In this document: positions 44,814-53,625 of the stretch, in pieces
Position numbering within the stretch: position 1 is the stretch's first letter
Layout of the letters: the number at the start of each line of letters is the position of its first letter
Assembly: GCA_016780765.1 (NCBI GenBank)
Contig: JADHLH010000007.1
Coordinates: forward strand, 1-60,183
DNA from: Alphaproteobacteria bacterium
GTDB taxonomy: Bacteria > Pseudomonadota > Alphaproteobacteria > Puniceispirillales > Puniceispirillaceae
Direction of reading: 5' to 3'
Length of the DNA: 60,183 nt
Translations under genes and position numbers: made by a program
The notes under the pieces: generated by a model
What the model saw: the letters and a program-made list of their open reading frames with translations, nothing else
What the model was told of the DNA's origin: nothing
Database searches by the model: none

Positions 44814-46316
44814 ATGACGTTGATGCATTATATCGGTGGTTCCGAGGCGGCTGGCACAAGTGGCCGCGCTCAGGATGTGTTCAATCCGGCAACCGGACAG
44901 GCTGTTACCTCGGTACCGCTGGCCAGTGCCGATGAGGTGCAGGCCGCTGTTGCCGCCGCCAAGGCCGCGCTGCCGGGCTGGTCAAATACGCCGGCTGCCA
45001 AGCGCGCGCAGGTGATGTTCAATTTCCGTGATCTGATCAAAGCCAATCTTGATGAGCTGGCGCGGCTGATTTCATCGCAGCATGGCAAGACCTTTGATGA
45101 TGCCAAGGGCGAGGTTGCCCGCGGGCTGGAGGTTGTTGAATTTGCCTGCGGCATTCCGCATGCGCTGAAAGGTGAATATTCGCCGCAGGTTGCCGGCGGT
45201 GTGGATGTGTATTCGCTGCGCCAGCCGGTTGGTGTTGTGGCCGGCATCACCCCGTTCAATTTCCCGGCGATGGTGCCGATGTGGATGTTCCCGATGGCGC
45301 TGGCCTGCGGCAACACCTTTGTTCTGAAACCATCCGAGCGTGATCCCGGTGCGCCGATGATGCTGGCCCGTCTGATGTCCGAGGCCGGCGCGCCCGACGG
45401 TGTGATGAATGTGGTGAATGGCGACAAGGAAGCTGTCGACGCGATCCTTGATCATCCCGATATCGGCGCGATCAGCTTTGTCGGCTCCACCCCGATTGGC
45501 CATTACATCTATTCGCGTGGAACGGCCAATGGCAAGCGCGTGCAGGCCCTGTGCGGCGCGAAAAACCATATGATTATCATGCCCGATGCCGATATGGACC
45601 AGGCGGTCGATGCGGCGATGGGCGCGGCCTACGGGTCTGCTGGTGAACGCTGCATGGCAATTTCGGCCGTGCTGGCGGTTGGTGATGACACGGCTGACCG
45701 GTTTGTTCAGCAGCTTGCGCCGAAAGTGCGCGCGCTGAAGATCGGCCAGTATGACGAGCCGGGCGTCGAGATGGGTCCGGTGATCACCGCTGATGCGAAA
45801 GCCCGCATCGAAGGCTATATCGACCAGGGCGAAAAGGACGGCGTTGATGTGGTTGTCGATGGCCGCGGCCTGAAACTGCAGGGCTATGAGGATGGCTTTT
45901 TTGTCGGTGGCACGCTGCTCGACCGGGTGACCCCCGACATGTCTGTCTATCGTGACGAGATTTTCGGACCGGTGCTGTCGGTGTTGCGCCCGCAAAGCTA
46001 TGAAGAGGCGCGCCAGCTGGTGATCGACCATGAATATGGCAACGGCACCGCCATCTTTACGCGGGACGGTGATGCGGCGCGCGATTTCACCAGCAATGTG
46101 AATGTCGGCATGGTTGGCGTGAATGTGCCGATTCCGGTGCCGGTGGCCTATCACAGCTTTGGTGGCTGGAAGGCATCGATGTTCGGTGACCATTCGATCC
46201 ACGGCATGGAAGGCGTGCGCTTTTACACCAAGCTGAAAACGGTGACCGCGCGCTGGCCATCCGGCATCAAGGAAGGCGCGGTATTCAATTTCCATTCGGG
46301 AAGCGATACCAACTGA
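44814..46316 (+). CDS. mmsA: CoA-acylating methylmalonate-semialdehyde dehydrogenase
   Basis: 500-residue ALDH6-type enzyme converting (methyl)malonate semialdehyde plus CoA and NAD to propionyl- or acetyl-CoA. Marks: GITPFNFPAMVPMWMFPMALACGNTFVLKPSERDP (in part), FVGSTPIG, LCGAKNHMIIMPDADMD (Lys-Asn in place of the general-base Glu, typical of MmsA), GSAGERCMAISAV with the nucleophile Cys, and GDHSIHGMEGVRFYTKLKTVTARWP. ATG 44814 follows CAAGGATCAGACC. Product propionyl-CoA would flow to the mutA/mutB mutase. A long repeat array and a terminator follow. Confidence 0.94.
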   Translation: MTLMHYIGGSEAAGTSGRAQDVFNPATGQAVTSVPLASADEVQAAVAAAKAALPGWSNTPAAKRAQVMFNFRDLIKANLDELARLISSQHGKTFDDAKGEVARGLEVVEFACGIPHALKGEYSPQVAGGVDVYSLRQPVGVVAGITPFNFPAMVPMWMFPMALACGNTFVLKPSERDPGAPMMLARLMSEAGAPDGVMNVVNGDKEAVDAILDHPDIGAISFVGSTPIGHYIYSRGTANGKRVQALCGAKNHMIIMPDADMDQAVDAAMGAAYGSAGERCMAISAVLAVGDDTADRFVQQLAPKVRALKIGQYDEPGVEMGPVITADAKARIEGYIDQGEKDGVDVVVDGRGLKLQGYEDGFFVGGTLLDRVTPDMSVYRDEIFGPVLSVLRPQSYEEARQLVIDHEYGNGTAIFTRDGDAARDFTSNVNVGMVGVNVPIPVPVAYHSFGGWKASMFGDHSIHGMEGVRFYTKLKTVTARWPSGIKEGAVFNFHSGSDTN

Positions 46317-46337
46317 CCGGTGTGATATCTGGCTAAT

Positions 46338-46472
46338 CCGGGCCAGGTTGTTCCGGGCCAGGTTGTTCCGGGCCAGGTTGTTCCGGGTCTGGTTGATCCG
46401 GTTTTGGCTGATCCGGTTTTGGCTGATCCAGTTTTGGCTGATCCAGTTTTGGCTGATCCGGGTCAGGCTTGC
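46338..46472. repeat. 9 x 15-bp tandem array after mmsA
   Basis: Nine head-to-tail units from ccgggccaggttgtt (three exact copies) through ccgggtctggttgat to ccggttttggctgat and ccagttttggctgat (two each) and a last diverged copy. Neighbouring copies match best, the pattern of stepwise expansion. It lies between the mmsA stop and its terminator, so it should be in the mRNA 3' region. No gene is seen in 46317-46581. Confidence 0.95.
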
Positions 46473-46523
46473 CGGTGTGCTGTCTACTCCGCCACCCCTC
46501 ACAAACTTGTGTGAAAATATGAA

Positions 46524-46552
46524 CGCTGCCCAGAGTTGGGCAGCGCTTTTTT
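46524..46552 (+). terminator. Rho-independent terminator after mmsA
   Basis: Perfect 9-bp stem CGCTGCCCA with TGGGCAGCG around a GAGT loop, then CTTTTTT. Confidence 0.9.
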
Positions 46553-46581
46553 CATGCGACTGACAGATGAGGAGACGAGAC

Positions 46582-47001
46582 ATGGCTGAACCGCACACAG
46601 CTGATGCCGCCGACATCGCCAGATCGGGCCGCAATCTGGTCGGATGGTTCGAAATCTATGTGGCCGATATGCAGCGGGCGAAGGATTTCTACGCCGATGT
46701 GGTGCAGACGTCATTCACCGAATCGCAAATGAGCGGCGGCGATATGGAGATGTGGATGTTCGCTGGTGATCCGATGGCCGCGGGGGCCACTGGCGGGTTG
46801 ATCCGGCATGATATGCGCCCGCCCAGCATGGACGGCACGCTGGTCTATTTCAGCGTCGATGATTGCGCTGCGGCCATTGCCCGCGCCACAGCGCGCGGCA
46901 GCATCGTTATTGTCGACAGGATTCCGATTGGCGAGATGGGCTTCATCGGTATTATCACCGATAGCGAAGGCAACAGCATCGGCCTGCATAGTATGGTGTA
47001 G
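46582..47001 (+). CDS. VOC (glyoxalase/bleomycin-resistance) family protein
   Basis: 139-residue paired beta-alpha-beta3 protein. The first module starts VGWFEIYVADMQRAKDFYADV and the second LVYFSVDDCAAAIARATARGS, ending DSEGNSIGLHSM, the form found in small VOC proteins of unknown substrate. ATG 46582 follows GAGGAGACGAGAC. It lies between the terminator and a repeat array at the convergent FAD gene. Possible metal ligands are the Glu/His residues of WFEIY and IGLHS. Reaction unknown. Confidence 0.85.
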   Translation: MAEPHTADAADIARSGRNLVGWFEIYVADMQRAKDFYADVVQTSFTESQMSGGDMEMWMFAGDPMAAGATGGLIRHDMRPPSMDGTLVYFSVDDCAAAIARATARGSIVIVDRIPIGEMGFIGIITDSEGNSIGLHSMV

Positions 47002-47004
47002 GCC

Positions 47005-47058
47005 CCCTACATCAACACCGTTCCCTATAGCAATACCTTGCCCTACAGCAACACCTTG
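47005..47058. repeat. 3 x 18-bp tandem repeat at the FAD-oxidoreductase stop
   Basis: ccctacatcaacaccgtt, ccctatagcaataccttg, ccctacagcaacaccttg. The last copy holds the final KVLL codons and TAG stop of the FAD gene; the other two lie downstream of the stop and reach the VOC gene stop. Confidence 0.85.
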
Positions 47059-48563
47059 CCGGGGTTGAGGATGTTGTCGGGGTCGAGGGCGGCCTTGATC
47101 GATGTCATCATCGCATAGGCGGCCGGGTCCTTCATCGCCTTCATATCGGCCTGTTTTTCCGTGCCGATCCCGTGTTCGGCGCTGATCGACCCGCGCCATC
47201 TGGTAACCACATCACGCACCGCCTGCTTGATCGCCGCTGCCTCTGCCGGACAATCCGCCGGGTCCTTGTCATAGGGCCGCGCGCAGACATGCAGATTGCC
47301 ATCGCCCATATGCCCGAAGGCAGTGCCGTAAACGCCCGGCGCAACAGCGGCAAAGGCGGCATCCAGATCGGCAATCGCGGCCGGCAGATCGGCCACCTGA
47401 AAGCTGATGTCGTTCATCACCCATTTGCCATGCGCGACCATTGCCGACAGCACATCTTCGCGCATCGCCCACATATTGGCACGCTGTGATGCTGAGCGGG
47501 CGACCACCGCATCGCTGATCCAGCCGGCCTCGAGCGCGGTGCCCAGAATCGCCTCAAGCTGTGCGGTGACAGGCAAGCTGCCATCATCCCCGACGGTTGC
47601 ATCGGCATCGGTGCCGGCGGCGATCTCAATCATCACCGCCAGATCGGCCGGCTCGGCAAAGGGCGGGGTGATATGCGGCAAATGCCTGATGCACAGCTCA
47701 TAATGCAGGCGGCCAAACAACTCGAACGCCTCAATCCGGCCACCGCTTTCGGCCTGTGTGAAATTCATCAGTTCCAGTGCAGCCGGTACATCGCGCACCT
47801 TTACCATGGCGGTGGCATAGGCGGGCGGCGGCGTGACAAGTGACAGGCTGGCCGCCGTGATGATGCCGAGTGTGCCTTCCGCGCCAATCATCAGATTGAT
47901 CAGATCATAGCCGGTATTGTTCTTTTTCAGCGCGGGCAGCAGGTCCATCACCTCGCCGCGGGCTGTTACCACCTCAAGACCAAGGCACAGATTGCGCGCA
48001 TTGCCATAGCGGACAACATTCAGCCCGCCAGCATTGGTGCTGAGCGCGCCGCCGATCTGCGCCGTACCCTTGGCCCCGAACACCAGCGGAAACATCAGCC
48101 CCTGTGCCTCGGCGGCATGGTGCAGATGCTCGATGATGCAGCCAGCCTCGGCCACCATGACACGGCCCGGCACATTCATCTCGCGGATGCGGTTCATGCG
48201 TTCCAGTGACAACAGCACAATATCCTGACCGTCTGCCGCCATGGTGCCGCCAGCCAGCCCGGAATTTCCGCCAAAGGGAATGACAGCGGTGCGGGTTTCA
48301 GCGCACAGCGCCATCACCGCGGCAACCGCGGCCGTATCACCCGGGCGCACAACAATCGCCGGGTGCGAATCGGCCCGGCCAAGCCAGTCACGCTGATAGT
48401 GGGGATCAATATCGCTGCCGACACTGACATGCGCATCACCGCAGATGGCGGCAAGGCGCGGGGCCAGATCTGCAGCCGAAGGCGTGGCAAGGTCCGTCTT
48501 TGAGCCGGTCATCGCGGGTGCATCGCGTTTGGCGGTTGTTGCTGCGTGGCCGGTTTTGTCCAT
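47043..48563 (-). CDS. FAD-linked oxidoreductase, GlcD/D-lactate dehydrogenase type
   Basis: About 506 residues of the FAD_binding_4/lactate oxidase family. PP-loop VIPFGGNSGLAGGTM, FPLVFGAKGTAQIGGALSTNAGG (in part), LKKNNTGYDL, MIGAEGTLGIIT and the C-terminal FGHMGDGNLHV and SAEHGIGTEK are the family blocks, with the HxH-type metal/active-site positions. ATG 48563 has CAGGAAGCGCGC upstream; an in-frame ATG at 48599 is possible. D-lactate, D-2-hydroxyglutarate and glycolate are the usual substrates. Next to purine genes that yield glyoxylate, glycolate is worth considering, an inference. Confidence 0.84.
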   Translation of the reverse strand: MDKTGHAATTAKRDAPAMTGSKTDLATPSAADLAPRLAAICGDAHVSVGSDIDPHYQRDWLGRADSHPAIVVRPGDTAAVAAVMALCAETRTAVIPFGGNSGLAGGTMAADGQDIVLLSLERMNRIREMNVPGRVMVAEAGCIIEHLHHAAEAQGLMFPLVFGAKGTAQIGGALSTNAGGLNVVRYGNARNLCLGLEVVTARGEVMDLLPALKKNNTGYDLINLMIGAEGTLGIITAASLSLVTPPPAYATAMVKVRDVPAALELMNFTQAESGGRIEAFELFGRLHYELCIRHLPHITPPFAEPADLAVMIEIAAGTDADATVGDDGSLPVTAQLEAILGTALEAGWISDAVVARSASQRANMWAMREDVLSAMVAHGKWVMNDISFQVADLPAAIADLDAAFAAVAPGVYGTAFGHMGDGNLHVCARPYDKDPADCPAEAAAIKQAVRDVVTRWRGSISAEHGIGTEKQADMKAMKDPAAYAMMTSIKAALDPDNILNPGKVLL

Positions 48564-48609
48564 CTGCGCGCTTCCTGATACGGTCTTCTGAACTGACATG
48601 CCGGCAAGG

Positions 48610-49131
48610 TTAGCATAAATCGGCAAGGCGCAGACGGGCAATCTTGTGCACCTCGGCAAGGGCGGTGGCGAACTCGGTTTCGGGATCGTTCGTGGCGCGC
48701 TGTTCAAAGGCGGCAAGAATATCGCTGCGGGTCAGGCCGCGAACGGCGATGATGAACGGGTGGCCGAATGCAGCGCCATAGCGCGTGTTCAGCATCTGAA
48801 AGCGGGCAAATTCATCCGCGCTGCAGGCATCAAGGCCGGCCCCGGCCTGTTCGGCGCTGGATTCGGCTGTCAGGTTCCCGGCAATGGCCAGTTTACCGGC
48901 AAGTTCGGGATGCGCGCGCAGCAGCGTCAATTGCGCATCATGGCCGGCAGCATCGACAATGCCCGCCATACGCGCGGCGAAGTGGGTCAATTGGTCATCC
49001 TGCACATCACAGCCTTGTGTGAATAATGACGAGGCGACCCAGGGCGAATGTTCGTAAATGCCGCCGAATCGTGCCATGAATTCAGCCTTGGGAAGGCTGG
49101 CAGGTGGTGAGACAAAGCGTAGATCGTCCAT
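48610..49131 (-). CDS. uraD: OHCU decarboxylase
   Basis: 173-residue 2-oxo-4-hydroxy-4-carboxy-5-ureidoimidazoline decarboxylase, which turns OHCU into (S)-allantoin. Marks are RFGGIYEHSPWVA, LLRAHPELAGKLA (catalytic His) and NTRYGAAFGHPFIIAVRG. I chose ATG 49131 (AAGGGCCCTTGTTG upstream); longer alternatives at 49146 or 49170 exist. It lies divergent from uraH, its pathway partner, across 155 bp, and just upstream of the FAD gene on the same strand. Confidence 0.92.
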   Translation of the reverse strand: MDDLRFVSPPASLPKAEFMARFGGIYEHSPWVASSLFTQGCDVQDDQLTHFAARMAGIVDAAGHDAQLTLLRAHPELAGKLAIAGNLTAESSAEQAGAGLDACSADEFARFQMLNTRYGAAFGHPFIIAVRGLTRSDILAAFEQRATNDPETEFATALAEVHKIARLRLADLC

Positions 49132-49286
49132 CAACAAGGGCCCTTGCATGAAGTGGTGAAACACGCGCAAGCTTCATCAAATTTGTTTGCCTGTTCAATC
49201 ATTAATTGGCAATCTGCGGATCGCCAGAGGCATATTATGGCTGGTCTGGGCGCCGTCCGACTGCCAGAATACGAAAGGTGCGCGGC

Positions 49287-49640
49287 ATGGGCCGACTGAC
49301 AACGCATGTGCTGGACACGGCTTCGGGGCGACCGGCTGCCGGTTTGCGAATCGATCTCTATCGCCGCGCCGGCGACGACCGCCTGTTGCTGGACAGTGTT
49401 GTAACCAACGATGACGGGCGTGTGGATGCGCCGCTTCTTGACGGGGCGGATATGGTGGCAGGCCGGTATGAGCTGGTGTTCCATGCCGCTGCCTATCTGG
49501 GCGCGCAGGGGACCTTTCTTCCCGATCCACCGTTTCTTGACGAGATTGTGATCGCATTCGGGCTTGCCGATAACGAGGCGCATTATCATGTCCCGTTGTT
49601 GTTGTCGCCCTATGGCTATTCGACCTATCGCGGCAGCTGA
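49287..49640 (+). CDS. uraH: 5-hydroxyisourate hydrolase
   Basis: 117-residue transthyretin-related protein hydrolysing 5-hydroxyisourate to OHCU. The family signature is complete: [14 protein letters not shown] near the start (active-site His), an Arg-containing [11 protein letters not shown], and the C-terminal [19 protein letters not shown] tetrapeptide YRGS. ATG 49287 follows GAAAGGTGCGCGG. It is 14 bp before xdhA and opens the uraH-xdhABC-puuD-puuE-allA run. Confidence 0.95.
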   Translation: MGRLTTHVLDTASGRPAAGLRIDLYRRAGDDRLLLDSVVTNDDGRVDAPLLDGADMVAGRYELVFHAAAYLGAQGTFLPDPPFLDEIVIAFGLADNEAHYHVPLLLSPYGYSTYRGS

Positions 49641-49654
49641 CGGAAAGGGATACC

Positions 49655-51205
49655 GTGCGCGAGACCATCACATTTGTGCTGAACAACAGGATCGAGACAG
49701 TGTCCGGACTGTCTGGTGACACCACCCTGTTGAACTGGTTGCGCCAGACAAGGCGGCTGACCGGATCAAAGGAAGGGTGCGGCGAGGGCGATTGCGGTGC
49801 CTGCACCGTTGTGATCGCCCGGCCCGGCAAGACTGGCAAGACTGGCAAGACTGGCAGGACTGGTGAGACTGGCAGGACTGGTGAGACTGGCAGGACTGGT
49901 GATATGCACTGGCATCCGGTCAATGCCTGCATTCTGTTCATGGGCATGCTGGAAGGAGCGTCGGTAACAACGGTTGAAGGCATTGCCCGGGCCGATGGCA
50001 GTCTGCATCCCTGTCAGCAGGTTATGGTTGACCATCATGGCTCGCAATGCGGGTTCTGCACGCCCGGTTTTGTGATGTCGCTGTTTGCAGCCTGGTGTAA
50101 TGGTGACGGGCTGGCTGCCAGTGCTATTGATACAACGCTGGCTGGCAATCTGTGCCGGTGCACCGGGTATCGCCCGATTGCCGATGCCGCCGCCCATCTG
50201 CGTCCGATAAATGTGCCGCCAGACTTTGAAGCAGAGAGGCGCGCCACCGAGGCCCGTCTGATGAAAAAGATTGCACATCGCGATACAGTGATGCTGTCGG
50301 ATGGCCGTTGCCGCTTTGTCGCGCCGGCTACAGCTGATGATTTCACTGCTGCTTATGAGCAAACGCCGGATGCGACCATCGTGTCAGGTGCAACGGATGT
50401 CGGGCTGTGGGTGACCAAGGGGCATGCCCGTCTGCCGATGTTGCTGTGGACGGGCCGGGTGAGCGGCTTTGACCGGATGAAAAAGGCCGGCGCCTATTGG
50501 CAGATCGGACCAGCGGTTAACCATGCTGCTGCGATGGACCGGTTGGCAAAGGGACGCCCTGATCTTGCCGAGGTCATGCGCCGGTTCGGTTCGGTGCAGG
50601 TGCGTGCCAGCGGGACAGTCTGCGGCAATATCGCGAACGGATCGCCCATTGGCGACCTGCCCCCGATGCTGATCGCGCTGGCCGCAGAGGTGGAGTTGAG
50701 CGCTGCAGAGTCAAACCGGGTGCTGCCGCTTGAGGACTTCTTCCTCGATTACGGCAAGCAGGACCGCGCGCCGGGTGAATATGTCTCGGCGATACGGGTG
50801 CCGGTGGGGGCCGCCCCGCATTTTCGCGCCTACAAGATTTCCAAACGGTTTGACCAGGATATTTCAGCGGTGATGGGGGCGTTCAACATCACCATTTCGG
50901 GAAAGCGGATCACCTCGGCGCGGTTTGCCTTTGGCGGCATGGCAGCGACACCACGACGTGCGCCGGCGGTTGAGGACTGTCTGGTGGGTCACCCGTTGAC
51001 GATGGACAGTTTTGTGACCGCCGCCACGGCCCTTGAGGATGATTTCAGCCCGATTGACGACATGCGCGCATCGGCTGATTACCGCCTGCAAGTGGCGCAG
51101 AATCTGATCCTGAAATACGGTATGGATATGACCGGGTCTGCGGTGCCGCGCCTTGCCGGCCCGCAGGGTGTTGCCGATATCGCAGCATTGCTGGAGGCAG
51201 GATAA
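49655..51205 (+). CDS. xdhA: Xanthine dehydrogenase small subunit (FeS and FAD)
   Basis: 516-residue subunit. The plant-type 2Fe-2S site uses Cys42, Cys47, Cys50 (GCGEGDCGAC) and a fourth Cys in VNACILFMG; the second cluster lies in CGFCTPGFVMS and NLCRCTGYRPI. The FAD domain follows (GATDVGLWVTKG, GSVQVRASGTVCGNIANGSPIGDLPP in part). It starts at GTG 49655 with GGAAAGGGA upstream. A run of Gly-Thr repeats inserts about 26 residues between the third and fourth Cys of the first cluster domain. TAATG overlap with xdhB. Confidence 0.93.
   Translation: MRETITFVLNNRIETVSGLSGDTTLLNWLRQTRRLTGSKEGCGEGDCGACTVVIARPGKTGKTGKTGRTGETGRTGETGRTGDMHWHPVNACILFMGMLEGASVTTVEGIARADGSLHPCQQVMVDHHGSQCGFCTPGFVMSLFAAWCNGDGLAASAIDTTLAGNLCRCTGYRPIADAAAHLRPINVPPDFEAERRATEARLMKKIAHRDTVMLSDGRCRFVAPATADDFTAAYEQTPDATIVSGATDVGLWVTKGHARLPMLLWTGRVSGFDRMKKAGAYWQIGPAVNHAAAMDRLAKGRPDLAEVMRRFGSVQVRASGTVCGNIANGSPIGDLPPMLIALAAEVELSAAESNRVLPLEDFFLDYGKQDRAPGEYVSAIRVPVGAAPHFRAYKISKRFDQDISAVMGAFNITISGKRITSARFAFGGMAATPRRAPAVEDCLVGHPLTMDSFVTAATALEDDFSPIDDMRASADYRLQVAQNLILKYGMDMTGSAVPRLAGPQGVADIAALLEAG
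49826..49903. repeat. Tandem repeat of 9-bp units inside xdhA
   Basis: Eight 9-bp units ggcaagact / ggcaggact / ggtgagact (alternating in an 18-bp higher-order pattern in the second half) encode GKTGKTGKTGRTGETGRTGE-like sequence. The frame is preserved. It falls in the loop before the fourth cluster Cys, where related proteins have a short variable segment. Confidence 0.92.
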
Positions 51206-53625
51206 TGCCCGACCAGTGGCCCCTCGAAGACACTGGCACCGGATCGCCAGATTGCACCCTCGGCATTGCTGGCGACATCCGCACGCCGCGTCGCCATGAC
51301 AGTGCCCACAAGCATGTGGCGGGCACCGCAGTCTATGTCGATGATATACGCACGCCGGATGATACGCTGATTGTTCTGATCGGTCAGAGCCCGCATGCGC
51401 ATGCGCGCATCACCAGCATGGACCTGTCACAGGTGGCTGGTGCGCCGGGGGTGGTTGCTGTTCTGACACACAAGGACATACCGGGGGTGAATGACTGCAG
51501 CCCGGTGCATGGTGATGATCCGATTCTGGCCGAAGATATTGTCAGCTATGTCGGACAGGCGGTCTTTGCCATTGTCGCCGAAAACATGCGCGCTGCACGT
51601 GATGCGCTGCCGCTTGCCGCTGTCAGTTATAATGCGCTGCCAGCTATTCTGACGATAGAAGATGCGATGCGTGCCGGATCGTGGCTTGGTCCGGCAGCGG
51701 TGATGGAAAATGGCGATCCTGACGGGGCCATTGCGGCCGCGCCGCATCATTTGTCTGGACGTATCGATATCGGTGGTCAGGAACATTTCTATCTTGAGGG
51801 ACAGGCGGCGCTGGCCATGCCGGCCGAAGATGGTGACATCACGGTATATTGCTCAACCCAGCATCCAACCGAAATTCAGCATAAGGTGGCGGATGCGCTG
51901 GGCCTTGCCAGTAATGCGGTGACGGTTGAGACACGCCGCATGGGTGGCGGCTTTGGCGGCAAGGAAAGCCAGGGCAATCTGCCGGCCATCCTGTCGGCGC
52001 TGGCGGTGCAGGCGACAGGTCGTCCTGCGAAAACAGTCTATGACCGCGATGATGATTTTATGCTGACTGGCAAACGGCATGATGTGCGGATCGACTATCA
52101 TGTCGGCTTTGATTCTGACGGGCGGATTCGCGGCGCCGAGTTTGAGCAGGCTTTACGCTGTGGCATGTCGTGGGACCTGTCCGAAGCGATTGCCGCGCGT
52201 GCCATGTGCCATGCCGACAATGCCTATCACGTGCCTGACATGCGGGTGATCTCGCATCGCTGCAAGACGCATACGCAGTCAAACACCGCTTTTCGCGGGT
52301 TTGGAGGGCCACAGGGCATGCTGGGGATTGAGCGCGTAATCGATGCCATTGCGCATGAACTGGACCTCGACCCGCTTGCGGTGCGTCGCCGCAATTTCTA
52401 TCCGCATCACACCGCCAGCGCGCATGGTGTGACGCCGTACGGGCAGACGGTTGAAGATTGTGTTCTTCAGGACATTGTCGACCAGCTGGCAGATGATGCA
52501 GAGTACGCCAAGCGCCACACCGCGATTGAGGCCTTCAATGCTGACAGCCCGGTGATCAAGCGCGGCATTGCCCTGACACCGGTGAAATTCGGCATTTCCT
52601 TCAATACCACCTTTCTGAACCAGGCGGGCGCGCTGGTGCATGTATATACCGATGGGTCCGTTCATCTGAACCATGGTGGCACCGAAATGGGTCAGGGGCT
52701 GAACACCAAGGTGGCGCAGATTGTGGCGCATGAATTCCAGATTGACTTCGATGCCATCAAGATTACCGCCACAACCACCGGAAAGGTGCCAAACACATCT
52801 GCGACAGCGGCATCGTCGGGAACCGATCTCAACGGTATGGCCGCGCAGGCGGCGGCACGAACGATCAAGACACGGATGACCACCCATCTTGCCGGTCTGC
52901 ATGAATGCGCGGCTGAGGACGTGATCTTCAGCGATGGGATGGTGCGCGCCGGGGCGGTACGCCTGTCATTTGCCGAGGCGGTGAAGGCCTGTTACATGGG
53001 GCGGGTGTCCTTGTCATCGACGGGATATTATGCCACGCCGAAAATCCATTGGGACAGCTCCCGCGCGCGGGGGCGGCCTTTCTATTATTTTGCCTATGGG
53101 GCGGCTGTCAGCGAGGTTGTCATCGATACGCTGACGGGCGAGAACCGGATCCTGCGCACGGATATTCTGCATGATGCGGGACGATCACTGAATCCGGCGA
53201 TTGATATCGGCCAGATCGAGGGTGGTTTCGTACAGGGCGCGGGCTGGCTTACCACCGAAGAGCTGGTCTGGGATGGGGATGGCCGTCTGCGGACGCACGC
53301 GCCTTCCACCTACAAGATTCCGGCCTGTGGTGACCGGCCGATGGCCTTTAATGTGGCGCTGTTCGGTGCTGGTGAGAATCTTGAGGATACGATCCATAAA
53401 TCAAAGGCGGTTGGCGAGCCGCCGCTGATGCTGGGCATTTCGGTGTTGATGGCCATATCACACGCGCTGCAGGGGCTTGGCAGCGCTGACTATCCTATGC
53501 TGAATGCGCCGGCAACGCCCGAGAGGATATGCTTTGCTGCGCGGCGGATCGGTGCAGCCGGGTTCAATGCTGCTGATCGGGTGCCTGATGTATCTGGTTC
53601 TGGTGATGGGAATAATCCGGCGTGA
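51205..53625 (+). CDS. xdhB: Xanthine dehydrogenase large (molybdopterin) subunit
   Basis: 806-residue Mo-cofactor subunit that oxidises hypoxanthine and xanthine to urate. Family marks are SAHKHVAGTAVYVDD near the start, GQEHFYLEGQAAL, RRMGGGFGGKESQ (cofactor loop), FRGFGGPQGMLGIERV, and HGGTEMGQGLNTKVAQIVAHE, TAASSGTDLNGMA. A catalytic Glu is expected in the C-terminal VGEPPLMLG segment. ATG overlaps the xdhA stop and the C-terminus overlaps xdhC by GTGA. Confidence 0.95.
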   Translation: MPDQWPLEDTGTGSPDCTLGIAGDIRTPRRHDSAHKHVAGTAVYVDDIRTPDDTLIVLIGQSPHAHARITSMDLSQVAGAPGVVAVLTHKDIPGVNDCSPVHGDDPILAEDIVSYVGQAVFAIVAENMRAARDALPLAAVSYNALPAILTIEDAMRAGSWLGPAAVMENGDPDGAIAAAPHHLSGRIDIGGQEHFYLEGQAALAMPAEDGDITVYCSTQHPTEIQHKVADALGLASNAVTVETRRMGGGFGGKESQGNLPAILSALAVQATGRPAKTVYDRDDDFMLTGKRHDVRIDYHVGFDSDGRIRGAEFEQALRCGMSWDLSEAIAARAMCHADNAYHVPDMRVISHRCKTHTQSNTAFRGFGGPQGMLGIERVIDAIAHELDLDPLAVRRRNFYPHHTASAHGVTPYGQTVEDCVLQDIVDQLADDAEYAKRHTAIEAFNADSPVIKRGIALTPVKFGISFNTTFLNQAGALVHVYTDGSVHLNHGGTEMGQGLNTKVAQIVAHEFQIDFDAIKITATTTGKVPNTSATAASSGTDLNGMAAQAAARTIKTRMTTHLAGLHECAAEDVIFSDGMVRAGAVRLSFAEAVKACYMGRVSLSSTGYYATPKIHWDSSRARGRPFYYFAYGAAVSEVVIDTLTGENRILRTDILHDAGRSLNPAIDIGQIEGGFVQGAGWLTTEELVWDGDGRLRTHAPSTYKIPACGDRPMAFNVALFGAGENLEDTIHKSKAVGEPPLMLGISVLMAISHALQGLGSADYPMLNAPATPERICFAARRIGAAGFNAADRVPDVSGSGDGNNPA

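Noticed and set aside
46338-46472. CRISPR array
   Set aside because: Units are 15 bp, directly joined and drift stepwise; there are no spacers and no cas genes.
45072-46634. 520-residue minus-strand frame opposite mmsA
   Set aside because: mmsA on the plus strand has complete aldehyde dehydrogenase motifs; the opposite frame is His/Arg-rich with no motif, a GC-skew shadow.
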